Below are positions 47,565-55,850 of a stretch of DNA of 64,000 nucleotides, piece after piece (position 1 is the stretch's first letter; each line of letters opens with the position of its first letter). The translations under genes were made by a program, and so were the position numbers. The stretch comes from Tropicimonas marinistellae (GTDB lineage: Bacteria > Pseudomonadota > Alphaproteobacteria > Rhodobacterales > Rhodobacteraceae): positions 1 to 64,000 of the forward strand of contig NZ_LNCI01000005.1 in NCBI RefSeq assembly GCF_001509585.1, written 5' to 3'. Under the pieces are notes generated by a model. It did no database searches. It was not told the DNA's origin and saw nothing but the letters and a program-made list of their open reading frames with translations.

Positions 47565-49538
47565 ATGACTTCCGTTCGCCTGCGTCTGCTCGTCCTTGCC
47601 CTTGCGCCCCTCGTCGTACTGATGCCGGCGCTCCTCCTGATCGGCATGACACGCTGGACCGCTGACTATGATCGCGTGCTGATTGCCAATGTCGAAAGCG
47701 ATCTGCGGATTGCGGAGCAATATCTGTCGCGGATCATGGCCGGGACCGGCGACGACCTGAGAGGCGTTGCCGAGTCGGCGGACTTTGCCGAAGTCCTGAA
47801 TGCCGGAGATGCCGCGGTCGACGCATTCTTCACCCAGCGGCGCGAAATTCTGGGGCTCGACTTTCTGTATTACCTGCCGGCAGGGCGCGCCGCGGATGCC
47901 GCGGCGGAGTGGCCTGTCATCGCATCGGGGTTGGCTGGGCAGGCGGACACGCAGATCGACATATTCGGCACGGCGGATCTGTCGGCACTTTCCGAGGATC
48001 TTGCGGCGCGCGCCCGGATACCCCTGATCGAAACCGAAGCGGCCGTTCCGACGACCCGGACCGAAGAAGACCGGGGCATGGTCGTCCATTCCGCGAGCCC
48101 GGTTGTTCTGGCGGGGCAGGAGGGCGTGTTGGTGGGTGGCATATTGCTCAATCGAAACCTAGATTTCATCGATACGATCAACGCTCTGGTCTACCTCAAT
48201 GCCGTCACGGGCGGAGAGCGGCAGGGCACGGCCACGCTGTTTCTCGACGATGTCCGGGTGTCGACCAACGTGCGCCTTTTCGAGGATGTTCGAGCCCTGG
48301 GGACAAGGGTATCGGCGGCGGTCCGCGGCGGCGTTCTGGACGGCGGGCGGACATGGCTCGACCGCGCCTTCGTGGTGAACGACTGGTATATCTCCGGATA
48401 CCTGCCGCTGACCGACAGTTTCGGCGAGCGTGTGGGCATGTTGTATGTGGGCTTCCTGGAGGCGCCGTTCGATGCGGCAAAGCGCGAAGCCTATGTCTGG
48501 ATGATGCTCGCGTTCGCCGGCGTCCTTGCCCTGTCGGTTCCGGTATTTCTGTGGCTTGCCAAGGGGATTTTCGCGCCGCTGGAGCAGATGACCGAGACGA
48601 TGCGCCGGGTGGGGCAGGGCGACCTTTCGGCCCGGAACAATCACAGAGGGGCGAAGGACGAGATCAGCCTCGTGGCGGCCCACCTCGACGACCTTCTGGA
48701 TCAGGTGCAGGATCGCGACCGCAAGCTGCGTGCCTGGGCCGATGAGTTGAATGACCGGGTGGACCAGCGAACCTCCGAGTTGCGGGAAGCCAACGAGAAG
48801 CTGGAGGAGACGTTTCAGCAACTGGTGATGAGCGAGAAACTCGCATCCATTGGCGAGATCACCGCGGGCGTTGCGCACGAAATCAACAACCCGGTCGCGG
48901 TGATCCAGGGAAACGTGGATGTCATCTATGAAACGCTCGGGTCGCAGGTCGAGCGGGTATCGACGGAACTGGGCCTGATCGACCGCCAGGTCGCGCGGAT
49001 TCAGGCGATCGTTGGCAAGCTGTTGAAGTTTGCCCGGCCCAGCGATTTCTCCGACAACAATGAAACCGTTGAGTTGGCCGAGGTCGTTGAGGAGTGCCTG
49101 ATCCTCGTCGGGAACGTGGTCATCGATGGTGGTATCGACGTCCGAAAGAGCTTTTGCGACGTCCCGGAAGTGCGGATAGATCCGGGCGAGATGCAACAGG
49201 TTGTGGTCAATCTCATCGTAAATGCGACCCAGGCCATGGGGTCGGAGGGGGTTCTTGATCTGACACTCCGGCGTGAAACCCGGGACGGATGCCCCGGGGC
49301 CTGCCTGATCGTCGGCGATAGCGGTCAGGGCATCCCGGAAGAGAAGCTGACCGCCGTTTTCGATCCGTTCTTCTCGACCAAACAGGCCGAGGGAACAGGG
49401 TTGGGGCTCTCCATTTCGCAAACTCTGATCCAGCGCGCCGGCGGTCTCATTTCGGCGCGCAACAAGGCGGACGGCGGCGCGGAATTCCGCGTCTGGCTGC
49501 CTGCCGCGGATGCGGACGATTTTCCGGGCATTGTATGA
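47565..49538 (+). CDS. Membrane sensor histidine kinase (orphan)
   Basis: 657 residues. An N-terminal transmembrane helix (about 7-28) is followed by a long periplasmic sensor of Cache type to about 305, a second helix (about 310-332), and a HAMP segment with FAPLEQMTETMRRVGQGDLS. A coiled coil then leads into a HisKA domain with phospho-acceptor His438 in GVAHEINNPVAVIQGN. The catalytic domain has the N box VVNLIVNATQAMG, then GDSGQGIPEE and GTGLGLSI. No response regulator gene adjoins it. The signal is unknown. Confidence 0.9.
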   Translation: MTSVRLRLLVLALAPLVVLMPALLLIGMTRWTADYDRVLIANVESDLRIAEQYLSRIMAGTGDDLRGVAESADFAEVLNAGDAAVDAFFTQRREILGLDFLYYLPAGRAADAAAEWPVIASGLAGQADTQIDIFGTADLSALSEDLAARARIPLIETEAAVPTTRTEEDRGMVVHSASPVVLAGQEGVLVGGILLNRNLDFIDTINALVYLNAVTGGERQGTATLFLDDVRVSTNVRLFEDVRALGTRVSAAVRGGVLDGGRTWLDRAFVVNDWYISGYLPLTDSFGERVGMLYVGFLEAPFDAAKREAYVWMMLAFAGVLALSVPVFLWLAKGIFAPLEQMTETMRRVGQGDLSARNNHRGAKDEISLVAAHLDDLLDQVQDRDRKLRAWADELNDRVDQRTSELREANEKLEETFQQLVMSEKLASIGEITAGVAHEINNPVAVIQGNVDVIYETLGSQVERVSTELGLIDRQVARIQAIVGKLLKFARPSDFSDNNETVELAEVVEECLILVGNVVIDGGIDVRKSFCDVPEVRIDPGEMQQVVVNLIVNATQAMGSEGVLDLTLRRETRDGCPGACLIVGDSGQGIPEEKLTAVFDPFFSTKQAEGTGLGLSISQTLIQRAGGLISARNKADGGAEFRVWLPAADADDFPGIV

Positions 49539-49634
49539 GCGCGCGCGCATCGCAGCCGATGTCGGGTGCCGCACATTCAGCTCTATCAGCGCATTCGCAT
49601 CGACAGGCGAGCGGCGCTGGCCTATGTCTTGCTC

Positions 49635-49862
49635 ATGACGTGGGATCAGGAACTCGACGCCAGCGGTCTGCTGTGCCCGTTGCCGGTGCTCAAGGCACGA
49701 AAGCGCCTCTCGGAGATGGCACCTGGGAAAGTGCTGCGATTGCTTGCCACAGATCCCGCTGCCGTTGTGGATGTTCCGCATTTTTGCAATGAATCCGGGC
49801 ATCAATTGGTCGAGGCTAAAGAAGAAGATGAGGTTCAGGTTTACCTGATCCGACGCACCTGA
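49635..49862 (+). CDS. TusA-like sulfurtransferase
   Basis: 75 residues from the ATG at 49635. The motif LDASGLLCPLPVLKARKRL at about 6-24 contains the CPxP signature with the active cysteine that carries persulfide sulfur in tRNA thiolation and molybdenum-cofactor maturation. The rest forms the small two-layer fold. It lies 96 bp after the sensor kinase and next to the molybdenum-cofactor genes on the opposite strand. This makes a role in sulfur delivery to those enzymes conceivable but unproven. Confidence 0.9.
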   Translation: MTWDQELDASGLLCPLPVLKARKRLSEMAPGKVLRLLATDPAAVVDVPHFCNESGHQLVEAKEEDEVQVYLIRRT

Positions 49863-49928
49863 CCCACGGTTCTGACGCGGGGCATCTGGCTTCCTCGCGA
49901 TGCCGGGATCGTTGCGCAGGAGGCTGTC

Positions 49929-51659
49929 TCAGATCCCGAAACTGGCGTAAGGCAGGTACCGGACGGGCGTTCCCGGCCGGACGTCTACGGCACCGTCGGG
50001 AAGTTCGACCAGCCCGGTCGCCCAACTCAGCCCGCTTATCCGCCCGGAGCCTTCGGAACGGAATACCTCGGCGGATCCGTCCGGGGTCAAACGTGCTCTG
50101 AGGTATTCCCGTCGGCCGGGCTTCTTGCTCTTGGAAAACGCGGCGGGCACACGGAAGCCCGTTGGTTTTGTCCATCCGGCGCCAGACATCAGCGACAACG
50201 CGGGCGCCGCGAAGATCAGGGAGCAAACGAGCGCGGCGACGGGGTTGCCCGGCAGGCCGAACACCGGGGTTCCCTGCCACATGGCGAGTGCAAGTGGCCG
50301 GCCGGGTTTCAGGGCGATGCGCCAGGACGACAGAACGCCTTGCGATGCGAGAAGTGCAGAGACGTGATCCTCGTCGCCCGCCGAGGCGCCACCGGATGTG
50401 AGGATGACATCGGCCCCCGCGGCGCCCTCGTTCAGCCGGGCCTCGATTGCCTGCGCGTCGTCCCGGACGTGGCCGAGGTCCACCGGCACGTATCCCCACG
50501 CTTTCGCGAGGTTCAGGAGCATCGGGCGGTTTGCGTCCCAGATTTGATGCGGAAGAGCTTTCAGGCCGGGGTCTGGAACGATCTCGTCACCCGTGGACAG
50601 CACGCCGACGCGGAGGCGCCGGTGCACAGCGACCTCGGCGATGCCAAGCGCCGAGAGCAATGCGAGGTCGGGCGCGCGCAGCCGGTGGCCTTCGGTTAGC
50701 GGGGGGGTGCCTTGTGCGACGTCCTCGCCAGCGGCGCGGGTGTTGGCGCCCGGCTTGACCGGGCCGTCGAAGACGACAGCGGCACCGTCTGTCGCCGTGT
50801 CCTCCTCCAGCACCACCGTATCGACGCCCTTGGGCAGGATCGCGCCCGTCAGAATGCGGATCGCCGCACCTTCCGGCACCTGTCCGTCGTAGGGTTGCCC
50901 GGCCGCCGCCCGTCCGGCGAGAAGCGGCAAGCGTTGCGGGCCATCGCCGGTGGCGGCATGGGCAAAGCCGTAACCGTCGACGGCCGAATTGGGCATCGGC
51001 GGGTTCGAACGGCGCGCGATCGGGGCGCTTGCCAGGACACGCCCGCCTGCCTCGGCGGTCCGGCAGGTCACCGTTTCCGTGACCGGAGACAACGCGCCGC
51101 GCAGGCGGTCGAGCGCCTCGTCCACCGGCACCCAGGCGACGCCCTGGGGCATGGCGAAACAATCGTCGCGCAGGTGGGGCGGGGCTTGCGTGGCCGGCAA
51201 CGCAGACCGGATGGCGATCTCGTGGCCAGCGCCCAGCACCTGCGAGGTTGCTCCCGCAACTGGTGTCATAAGGTCGACAAGTTCCCCCCGCTCCTGAAGT
51301 GAATACAGCGCCTGCGCCATGAGGCGAGCAAGAGCCGCGGCCGGAGCCGTGCCGGGGTGGCTTGCACAATAGGCGTCGGTCTCGGCGGCGAGCGTATCCG
51401 GGTCGATCCGAGCGAGCAGTACCGATGCCGGTTCGGTTTCCTCGGGCCAGATGGCCGTGTCCGGGCCGAGTTGCGCGTGTAGTGTCGCCGGGTCCGTGGC
51501 CACTCCCAGCAAAATCGCGCCCTCGGAGACCCCCCCGAGCAGATCGGCAATCCGGTCGGCGGATGCGCAGGCGACAGCCGTGACGCTTTCAGCCGTGGCG
51601 ATGCCCAGCCAGCCTGTTTCCTCGTCGTCGATCAGAACTGCCACACGTTCGAAAGTCAA
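49929..51659 (-). CDS. moeA: MoeA-like molybdopterin molybdotransferase with N-terminal extension
   Basis: 576 residues; ordinary MoeA is about 400. Residues from about 180 onward are MoeA, which inserts molybdate into adenylated molybdopterin: WVPVDEALDRLRGALSP, NSAVDGYGFAH, ILTGAILPKGVDTVVLEED, GVLSTGDEI, LTSGGASAGDED and VFGLPGNPVA. Residues 1-180 are a conserved-looking domain that I do not recognise (TFERVAVLIDDEETGWLGIA at the start). The TTG at 51659 is chosen because TTGA overlaps the MobB stop, as in the other overlaps here. It is the last gene of fdhD-mobA-mobB-moeA. Confidence 0.88.
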   Translation of the reverse strand: MTFERVAVLIDDEETGWLGIATAESVTAVACASADRIADLLGGVSEGAILLGVATDPATLHAQLGPDTAIWPEETEPASVLLARIDPDTLAAETDAYCASHPGTAPAAALARLMAQALYSLQERGELVDLMTPVAGATSQVLGAGHEIAIRSALPATQAPPHLRDDCFAMPQGVAWVPVDEALDRLRGALSPVTETVTCRTAEAGGRVLASAPIARRSNPPMPNSAVDGYGFAHAATGDGPQRLPLLAGRAAAGQPYDGQVPEGAAIRILTGAILPKGVDTVVLEEDTATDGAAVVFDGPVKPGANTRAAGEDVAQGTPPLTEGHRLRAPDLALLSALGIAEVAVHRRLRVGVLSTGDEIVPDPGLKALPHQIWDANRPMLLNLAKAWGYVPVDLGHVRDDAQAIEARLNEGAAGADVILTSGGASAGDEDHVSALLASQGVLSSWRIALKPGRPLALAMWQGTPVFGLPGNPVAALVCSLIFAAPALSLMSGAGWTKPTGFRVPAAFSKSKKPGRREYLRARLTPDGSAEVFRSEGSGRISGLSWATGLVELPDGAVDVRPGTPVRYLPYASFGI

Positions 51660-52150
51660 AGCCCGACCTCTCGCAGAATGAAACCGGCGATACCGGCCGT
51701 GTCGTCCAGATCGAACACGGGGCGGCCACCACTCTGCACGGCGCAATCCGCCGCAATGGCACGGATCGTGTCGTCACGTTCCGCCAGCAGCGATTTCGCC
51801 ACCGTCGAGCGGTAGGTTTCGATCTTTGGGTGCGGTTCGCGCTTGAACCCTTCGATCAGGACAAGATCGACCGGCGACAGCTTTTCCAGGAGGGCATCGA
51901 GCGGCGGCTCGGGCGCCCCCCGCAGCTCGTGCATCAGCGCCCAGCGGTTTGGCGAGGCGAGCATGACCTCCGTCGCGCCCGCCTCTCTGTGCCGATAGCT
52001 ATCCCGCCCGGGCTGGTCGACATCTGTGCTGTGGTGGGCGTGCTTGATCGTCGATACCCGGTGTCCGCGTGCGGTGATCTCCGTGACCAGCCGTTCCATG
52101 AGCCCGGTCTTGCCGGTGTTCTTCCAGCCCGTCACCCCGAAGACCTTCAT
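51656..52150 (-). CDS. mobB: Molybdopterin-guanine dinucleotide biosynthesis protein MobB
   Basis: 164 residues. It is a P-loop GTPase-like protein assisting MobA in making the bis-MGD form of molybdenum cofactor. Walker A is GVTGWKNTGKTGLMERL at about 5-21. The conserved VSTIKHAHH and a VLIEGFKREPHPKIE segment follow. The stop overlaps the moeA start (TTGA) and its start overlaps the mobA stop (ATGA), indicating a tightly packed operon. Confidence 0.94.
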   Translation of the reverse strand: MKVFGVTGWKNTGKTGLMERLVTEITARGHRVSTIKHAHHSTDVDQPGRDSYRHREAGATEVMLASPNRWALMHELRGAPEPPLDALLEKLSPVDLVLIEGFKREPHPKIETYRSTVAKSLLAERDDTIRAIAADCAVQSGGRPVFDLDDTAGIAGFILREVGL

Positions 52151-52758
52151 GAGGTCTCCAACAGGCGCTCGGCCTCCAGGATGTCCTGGGGCGTGTTGAC
52201 GTTGAAGAACGGGTCATGGGGCGCCGTTTCGAATTCCGCCAGGCCGGCGTCGTGTCGGTCCGTCCAGATGACGATCTTGCGCAATCCCTGCTGCAGGGCG
52301 TCCCGAAGATCGTCGCGCAGGGCGACCGGCCAGAGGCCGAACGTCGGATGCCGCCAGAGCTTGCCGCTGTCGTCTCTCGATCCGGCCAATGCCAGCCCTT
52401 GCGGACCCGCCGCGGCGCGCAGCCGGTCCACGAGATCTTCGGGAAAGAAAGGCGTGTCGGCGGCAGCCGTGACGATGGCCGGGAGACCGGCACCGGCGGC
52501 CCAGTCCAGACCGGCCAACACGCCAGCGAGCGGTCCGGGAAAATCTGGCAGCGGGTCCGGCAGAACGGGCAGACCGAAAGCGTCGAACCGTGACGGGTCG
52601 CCATTGGCGTTGAGCGCCAGCGGGCCGACCTGCGGTGCCAGACGGTCAATCACATGGTCCAGCAGGCGCCGGTCGCCGATGCGGCGCAAGCCCTTGTCGC
52701 CGCCCCCCATGCGCGTGGCGCGGCCGCCGGCCAGAATGACACCGGCGATCTCAACCAT
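52147..52758 (-). CDS. mobA: Molybdenum cofactor guanylyltransferase MobA
   Basis: 203 residues. It transfers GMP from GTP to molybdopterin to give MGD, the cofactor form needed by formate dehydrogenase and DMSO-reductase family enzymes. The N-terminal nucleotide-binding motif is LAGGRATRMGGGDKGL. TAAADTPFFPEDLVDRL and a final FNVNTPQDILEAE are characteristic. It overlaps fdhD by 8 bases upstream and mobB by 4 bases downstream. Confidence 0.94.
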   Translation of the reverse strand: MVEIAGVILAGGRATRMGGGDKGLRRIGDRRLLDHVIDRLAPQVGPLALNANGDPSRFDAFGLPVLPDPLPDFPGPLAGVLAGLDWAAGAGLPAIVTAAADTPFFPEDLVDRLRAAAGPQGLALAGSRDDSGKLWRHPTFGLWPVALRDDLRDALQQGLRKIVIWTDRHDAGLAEFETAPHDPFFNVNTPQDILEAERLLETS

Positions 52759-53626
52759 CCTGCGCCGCTTTCCGTCGGTGTTTTGCGGCCTCGTCCGGCA
52801 CGCCGGAAGGATCGGCGTCGCGGACCAGCCGGTCTTCGCCCGACAGGCACACGAAGCGCTGGCCGCGCATCCGGCCGATCAGTGTCAGCCCGACCTGTCG
52901 GGCGATTTCCACCCCCCAGGCGGTGAAGCCCGAGCGGGAGACCAGCGCCGGAATGCCCATCTGCGCCGTCTTTATCACCATCTCGGAGGTCAGCCGGCCG
53001 GTGGTGTAGAGGATCTTGTCACCCGGCGTTTCGCCGTGGCGGAACATGAAGCCGGCGATCTTGTCGACGGCATTGTGGCGCCCGACATCCTCCATGTAGA
53101 CGAGCGGGCGGTCTTCGCGGCACAGAACGGTGCCGTGAATCGCCCCGGCTTCGAGGTAGAGCGAAGGCGTCGTGTTGATGGTCTTGGCCAGGGCGTAGAG
53201 CCAACTCGTCCGGATCTCCGCCGGCGGCAACCGGACGCCCTCCAGACCTTCCATCATGTCGCCAAAGACCGTCCCGACGGCGCAACCGCTGGTGCGGGTC
53301 TTTTTCTGCACCTTTTCCTCGTATGACGTCTCCCGCGCCGTGCGCACGACGACGGTTTCGATTTCCTCGTCGTAGTCGACCCCCGTTACCTCGTCGTCGT
53401 CCAGCAACATGCCCTGATTGCGCAGGAATCCCAGAGCGAGATAATCCGGATAGTCGCCGATCGTCATCGCGGTGACGATCTCCTGCCGGTTCAGGTAGAT
53501 GGTCAGCGGGCGTTCCTCGACAACCGATATCTCCGTCGCGGCGCCGGTCTGGTCGGTGCCGGAGATCTTTCGCGTCAAACGGGAGTCCGAAGGGTTTGGA
53601 AGGATTGGGTAGTCCGGCGCTGTCAC
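52751..53626 (-). CDS. fdhD: FdhD, sulfurtransferase for formate dehydrogenase
   Basis: 291 residues. FdhD passes sulfur to the Mo-bisMGD of formate dehydrogenase and is needed for its activity. Recognisable parts are EERPLTIYLNRQEIVTAMTI, ALGFLRNQGML, VYMEDVGRHNAVDKI and VSRSGFTAWGVEIARQVG. The active loop is SGCAVG with a single cysteine, Cys115; the second Cys of the CxxC found in E. coli is Gly. The GTG at 53626 is preceded by AGGA at suitable spacing. It opens the fdhD-mobA-mobB-moeA operon. Confidence 0.94.
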   Translation of the reverse strand: MTAPDYPILPNPSDSRLTRKISGTDQTGAATEISVVEERPLTIYLNRQEIVTAMTIGDYPDYLALGFLRNQGMLLDDDEVTGVDYDEEIETVVVRTARETSYEEKVQKKTRTSGCAVGTVFGDMMEGLEGVRLPPAEIRTSWLYALAKTINTTPSLYLEAGAIHGTVLCREDRPLVYMEDVGRHNAVDKIAGFMFRHGETPGDKILYTTGRLTSEMVIKTAQMGIPALVSRSGFTAWGVEIARQVGLTLIGRMRGQRFVCLSGEDRLVRDADPSGVPDEAAKHRRKAAQDG

Positions 53627-53706
53627 ACTTCGGATCCTATGTGGGGTGTCTTTCCAGCTCGCGGCGCATCTTGTAGCCTGTGTCGGCGACATGCAAGGGA
53701 AGAGCC

Positions 53707-54243
53707 ATGCTGGGGTATCTGGTGACGGATGGGCGCGGGGCAGCCGACGCCCTGATGCGGGAGGTTGCGAAGCGGCTTCAGTCGCGGGGGCTGAGCGTTG
53801 CGGGCGCCGTGCAGGTCAATCACGAGACCGATCCGGAAAAGAAATGCCACATGGATCTCCACGTGCTGACCGGCCGAACTGTGATCCGTATCAGCCAGGA
53901 CCTTGGAGCGCTGTCAAAGGGGTGTCGGCTGGACCCGGATGGGCTGGAACGCGCTGTCGGGTTGGTTGCGGCGGCCCTTGAGACCGACCCGGACCTATTG
54001 ATCGTGAACAAGTTCGGAAAGCAGGAGATCGACGGGCGTGGATTCCGCCCGGTCGTGGGTGAAGCACTGACGCGCGGTATTCCGGTCCTGCTGGCCGTGA
54101 ACCCGGGAAGCCTCGATGCCTTTGAAGGGTTCGCTGCCGGCCTTGCGCATCGGTTGCCGGACAATGTCGAGCAGGTGGTTTCCTGGTGTCTTTCCCAGTC
54201 AATGCCGGATGACGACGGCGAATCTGTGTCGGGCATTGCGTAA
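53707..54243 (+). CDS. DUF2478 domain protein
   Basis: 178 residues of a family usually found near molybdenum or tungsten genes; its function is not established. It starts MLGYLVTDGRGAADALMREV, contains CHMDLHVLTGRTVIRISQDL and a LLIVNKFGKQEIDGRGFRPV segment at about 99-118, a layout reminiscent of P-loop-type NTPase folds but without a canonical Walker A. AAGGGAAG precedes the ATG. It is divergent from fdhD and stands 192 bp before the tungstate importer. An accessory or regulatory role in Mo/W handling is inferred from context. Confidence 0.75.
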   Translation: MLGYLVTDGRGAADALMREVAKRLQSRGLSVAGAVQVNHETDPEKKCHMDLHVLTGRTVIRISQDLGALSKGCRLDPDGLERAVGLVAAALETDPDLLIVNKFGKQEIDGRGFRPVVGEALTRGIPVLLAVNPGSLDAFEGFAAGLAHRLPDNVEQVVSWCLSQSMPDDDGESVSGIA

Positions 54244-54375
54244 TGCGCGCCTGCTCCTGAGCCGCAAACACGCCAATTCGATCCAAAATATCCACGGACA
54301 AACTGTCCATTTCAGGTATTTGGTGTACCAGATCGCGAGACGATTTGTCGTTTGCGTCGCGTCAACAGAGAATGT

Positions 54376-54420
54376 GCTGGCATTGCCGGAAGCTGAGTGC
54401 CAGCCTCTGCACGGAAGAGG
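54376..54420 (+). promoter_or_regulatory. Two adjacent hairpins in the tup leader
   Basis: GCTGGCA (54376-54382) and TGCCAGC (54398-54404) form a perfect 7-bp stem; CCTCT (54404-54408) and AGAGG (54416-54420) form a second, 5-bp stem. Both end right at the GAGGAGGA ribosome site of tupB. They could modulate translation. I do not recognise the known Mo-cofactor riboswitch consensus. Confidence 0.4.
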
Positions 54421-54435
54421 GAGGAGGATCGACAT

Positions 54436-55140
54436 ATGGTCGATCTTTGGAGCGGTCTGGTCCAGGCATTCTGGCTGGTCGCAACATTGGATTCGGAGTT
54501 GGTCGAGATCGCCATGCGGTCCTTGCGGGTGTCGCTCTCGGCGCTCGGTATCGCCAGCATAATCGCGATGCCGCTGGCCGCATTGCTGGCGGTCAAGCGA
54601 TTTCGCTGGCGCCGGTTTGTCATAGCCGTTTTGAACGCACTCATGGGCCTGCCACCTGTGGTGGTGGGGCTCGTCGTCTACGTATTTCTCTCCCGCTCAG
54701 GGCCACTGGGCGTATTCGGTCTGCTCTTTACGCCGACCGCGATGGTGATCGCACAGGTCATCATTGTCGTTCCGCTGATCGCCAGCATATCGCACCAGGC
54801 CTTGCGTGATCTCTGGGAAGAATACCACGACCTGCTGATTTCTCTGAACGTCACCCAATGGCAGAAAATTCACACGCTGCTGTGGGACGCGCGCCGGGCA
54901 TTGCTGACCGCGGCGCTTGCCGGTTTCGGGCGGGCAATCGGCGAGGTCGGGGCGATTATGGTGGTCGGCGGCAATATCGACCACGCGACCCGCGTGTTGA
55001 CAACCGCCATCGCGCTGGAGACCGGAAAGGGTGATTTCGCGTTGGCACTGGCGCTTGGCTTCGTGCTGATCGCCCTGGCGATTTCCGTCAGCCTGACGAT
55101 CCACTGGCTGAGCCGGACCGAACGGGAGGCCAAGTGGTGA
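54436..55140 (+). CDS. tupB: Tungstate ABC transporter permease TupB
   Basis: 234 residues with about five transmembrane segments and the binding-protein-dependent permease loop GRAIGEVGAIMVVGGNIDHATRVL that docks the ATPase. The RSLRVSLSALGIASIIAMPLA start matches TupB-like permeases. GAGGAGGA precedes the ATG at 54436. It overlaps tupC. With tupC and tupA it forms a high-affinity tungstate (possibly also molybdate) importer that would supply the adjacent formate-dehydrogenase system. Confidence 0.9.
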   Translation: MVDLWSGLVQAFWLVATLDSELVEIAMRSLRVSLSALGIASIIAMPLAALLAVKRFRWRRFVIAVLNALMGLPPVVVGLVVYVFLSRSGPLGVFGLLFTPTAMVIAQVIIVVPLIASISHQALRDLWEEYHDLLISLNVTQWQKIHTLLWDARRALLTAALAGFGRAIGEVGAIMVVGGNIDHATRVLTTAIALETGKGDFALALALGFVLIALAISVSLTIHWLSRTEREAKW

Positions 55141-55850
55141 GTGGGCTTTTTCCCGTTGTTCTGAATGGCGCGGCAACGGCCCGGCGGGGGCAGATTCTGG
55201 TCGGACCCGTGGATCTGACACTGAATGGCGGCGGTGTCTGCGTCGTCATCGGGCCCAATGGGTCGGGCAAGACATCGCTGCTGAGGATGATGCATGGCGC
55301 CGCGCGCCTGACGCACGGCAGCATCGACTGGGCCTGCCCGACGCCACAGGCGAGGCGGGCGCAGGCCTTCGTGTTCCAGCGCCCGGTCATGCTCCGGCGC
55401 ACGGTGCGCGAAAACCTCGCCTATCCGCTTCGAATCCGGGGTGCCCGGCGGCGCGAGGCGCTGAAGACGGCCGGGGACTGGGCCGAAAGGGTCGGCCTGG
55501 GTGGCATGCTGGACCGGCAGGCGCCCGTCCTGTCCGGGGGCGAGCAGCAGAAACTCGCGTTGGCGCGAGCGCTCATTATCGAGCCGGAACTGCTGTTTCT
55601 GGATGAACCGTGCGCGTCGCTCGATGGTCGGGCGATGCGGGAGATCGAGGAGATACTCGTCACGGCCAGGGAGCATGGCACACGCCTGATCCTTTCGACG
55701 CACGACATGGGACAAGCGCGCCGGATGGCCGACGAGGTTGCCTTTCTGCTTCATGGAAAGGTTCACGAATTCGGCCCGGCGGCCGAGTTCTTCACACGGC
55801 CCGGAACGCCGCAGGCACGGGCATTTATCAACGGGGAAATCGTAGAATGA
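55137..55850 (+). CDS. tupC: Tungstate ABC transporter ATP-binding protein TupC
   Basis: 237 residues. Walker A is GPNGSGKTSLL near residue 40, the Q-loop is VFQRPVMLRRTV, the signature is LSGGEQQKLALARAL, and Walker B is LLFLDEPCASLD. The GTG at 55137 overlaps the tupB stop (GTGA) with GGGAGG 7 bases upstream; a GTG one codon earlier is also possible. It powers the importer. The stop overlaps the tupA start (ATGA). Confidence 0.92.
   Translation: MSGLFPVVLNGAATARRGQILVGPVDLTLNGGGVCVVIGPNGSGKTSLLRMMHGAARLTHGSIDWACPTPQARRAQAFVFQRPVMLRRTVRENLAYPLRIRGARRREALKTAGDWAERVGLGGMLDRQAPVLSGGEQQKLALARALIIEPELLFLDEPCASLDGRAMREIEEILVTAREHGTRLILSTHDMGQARRMADEVAFLLHGKVHEFGPAAEFFTRPGTPQARAFINGEIVE

Noticed and set aside
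54244-54435. Molybdenum/tungsten cofactor riboswitch before tupB
   Set aside because: Hairpins are present, but the conserved loops of the known Mo-cofactor RNA could not be matched, so the feature is listed only as a structured leader.
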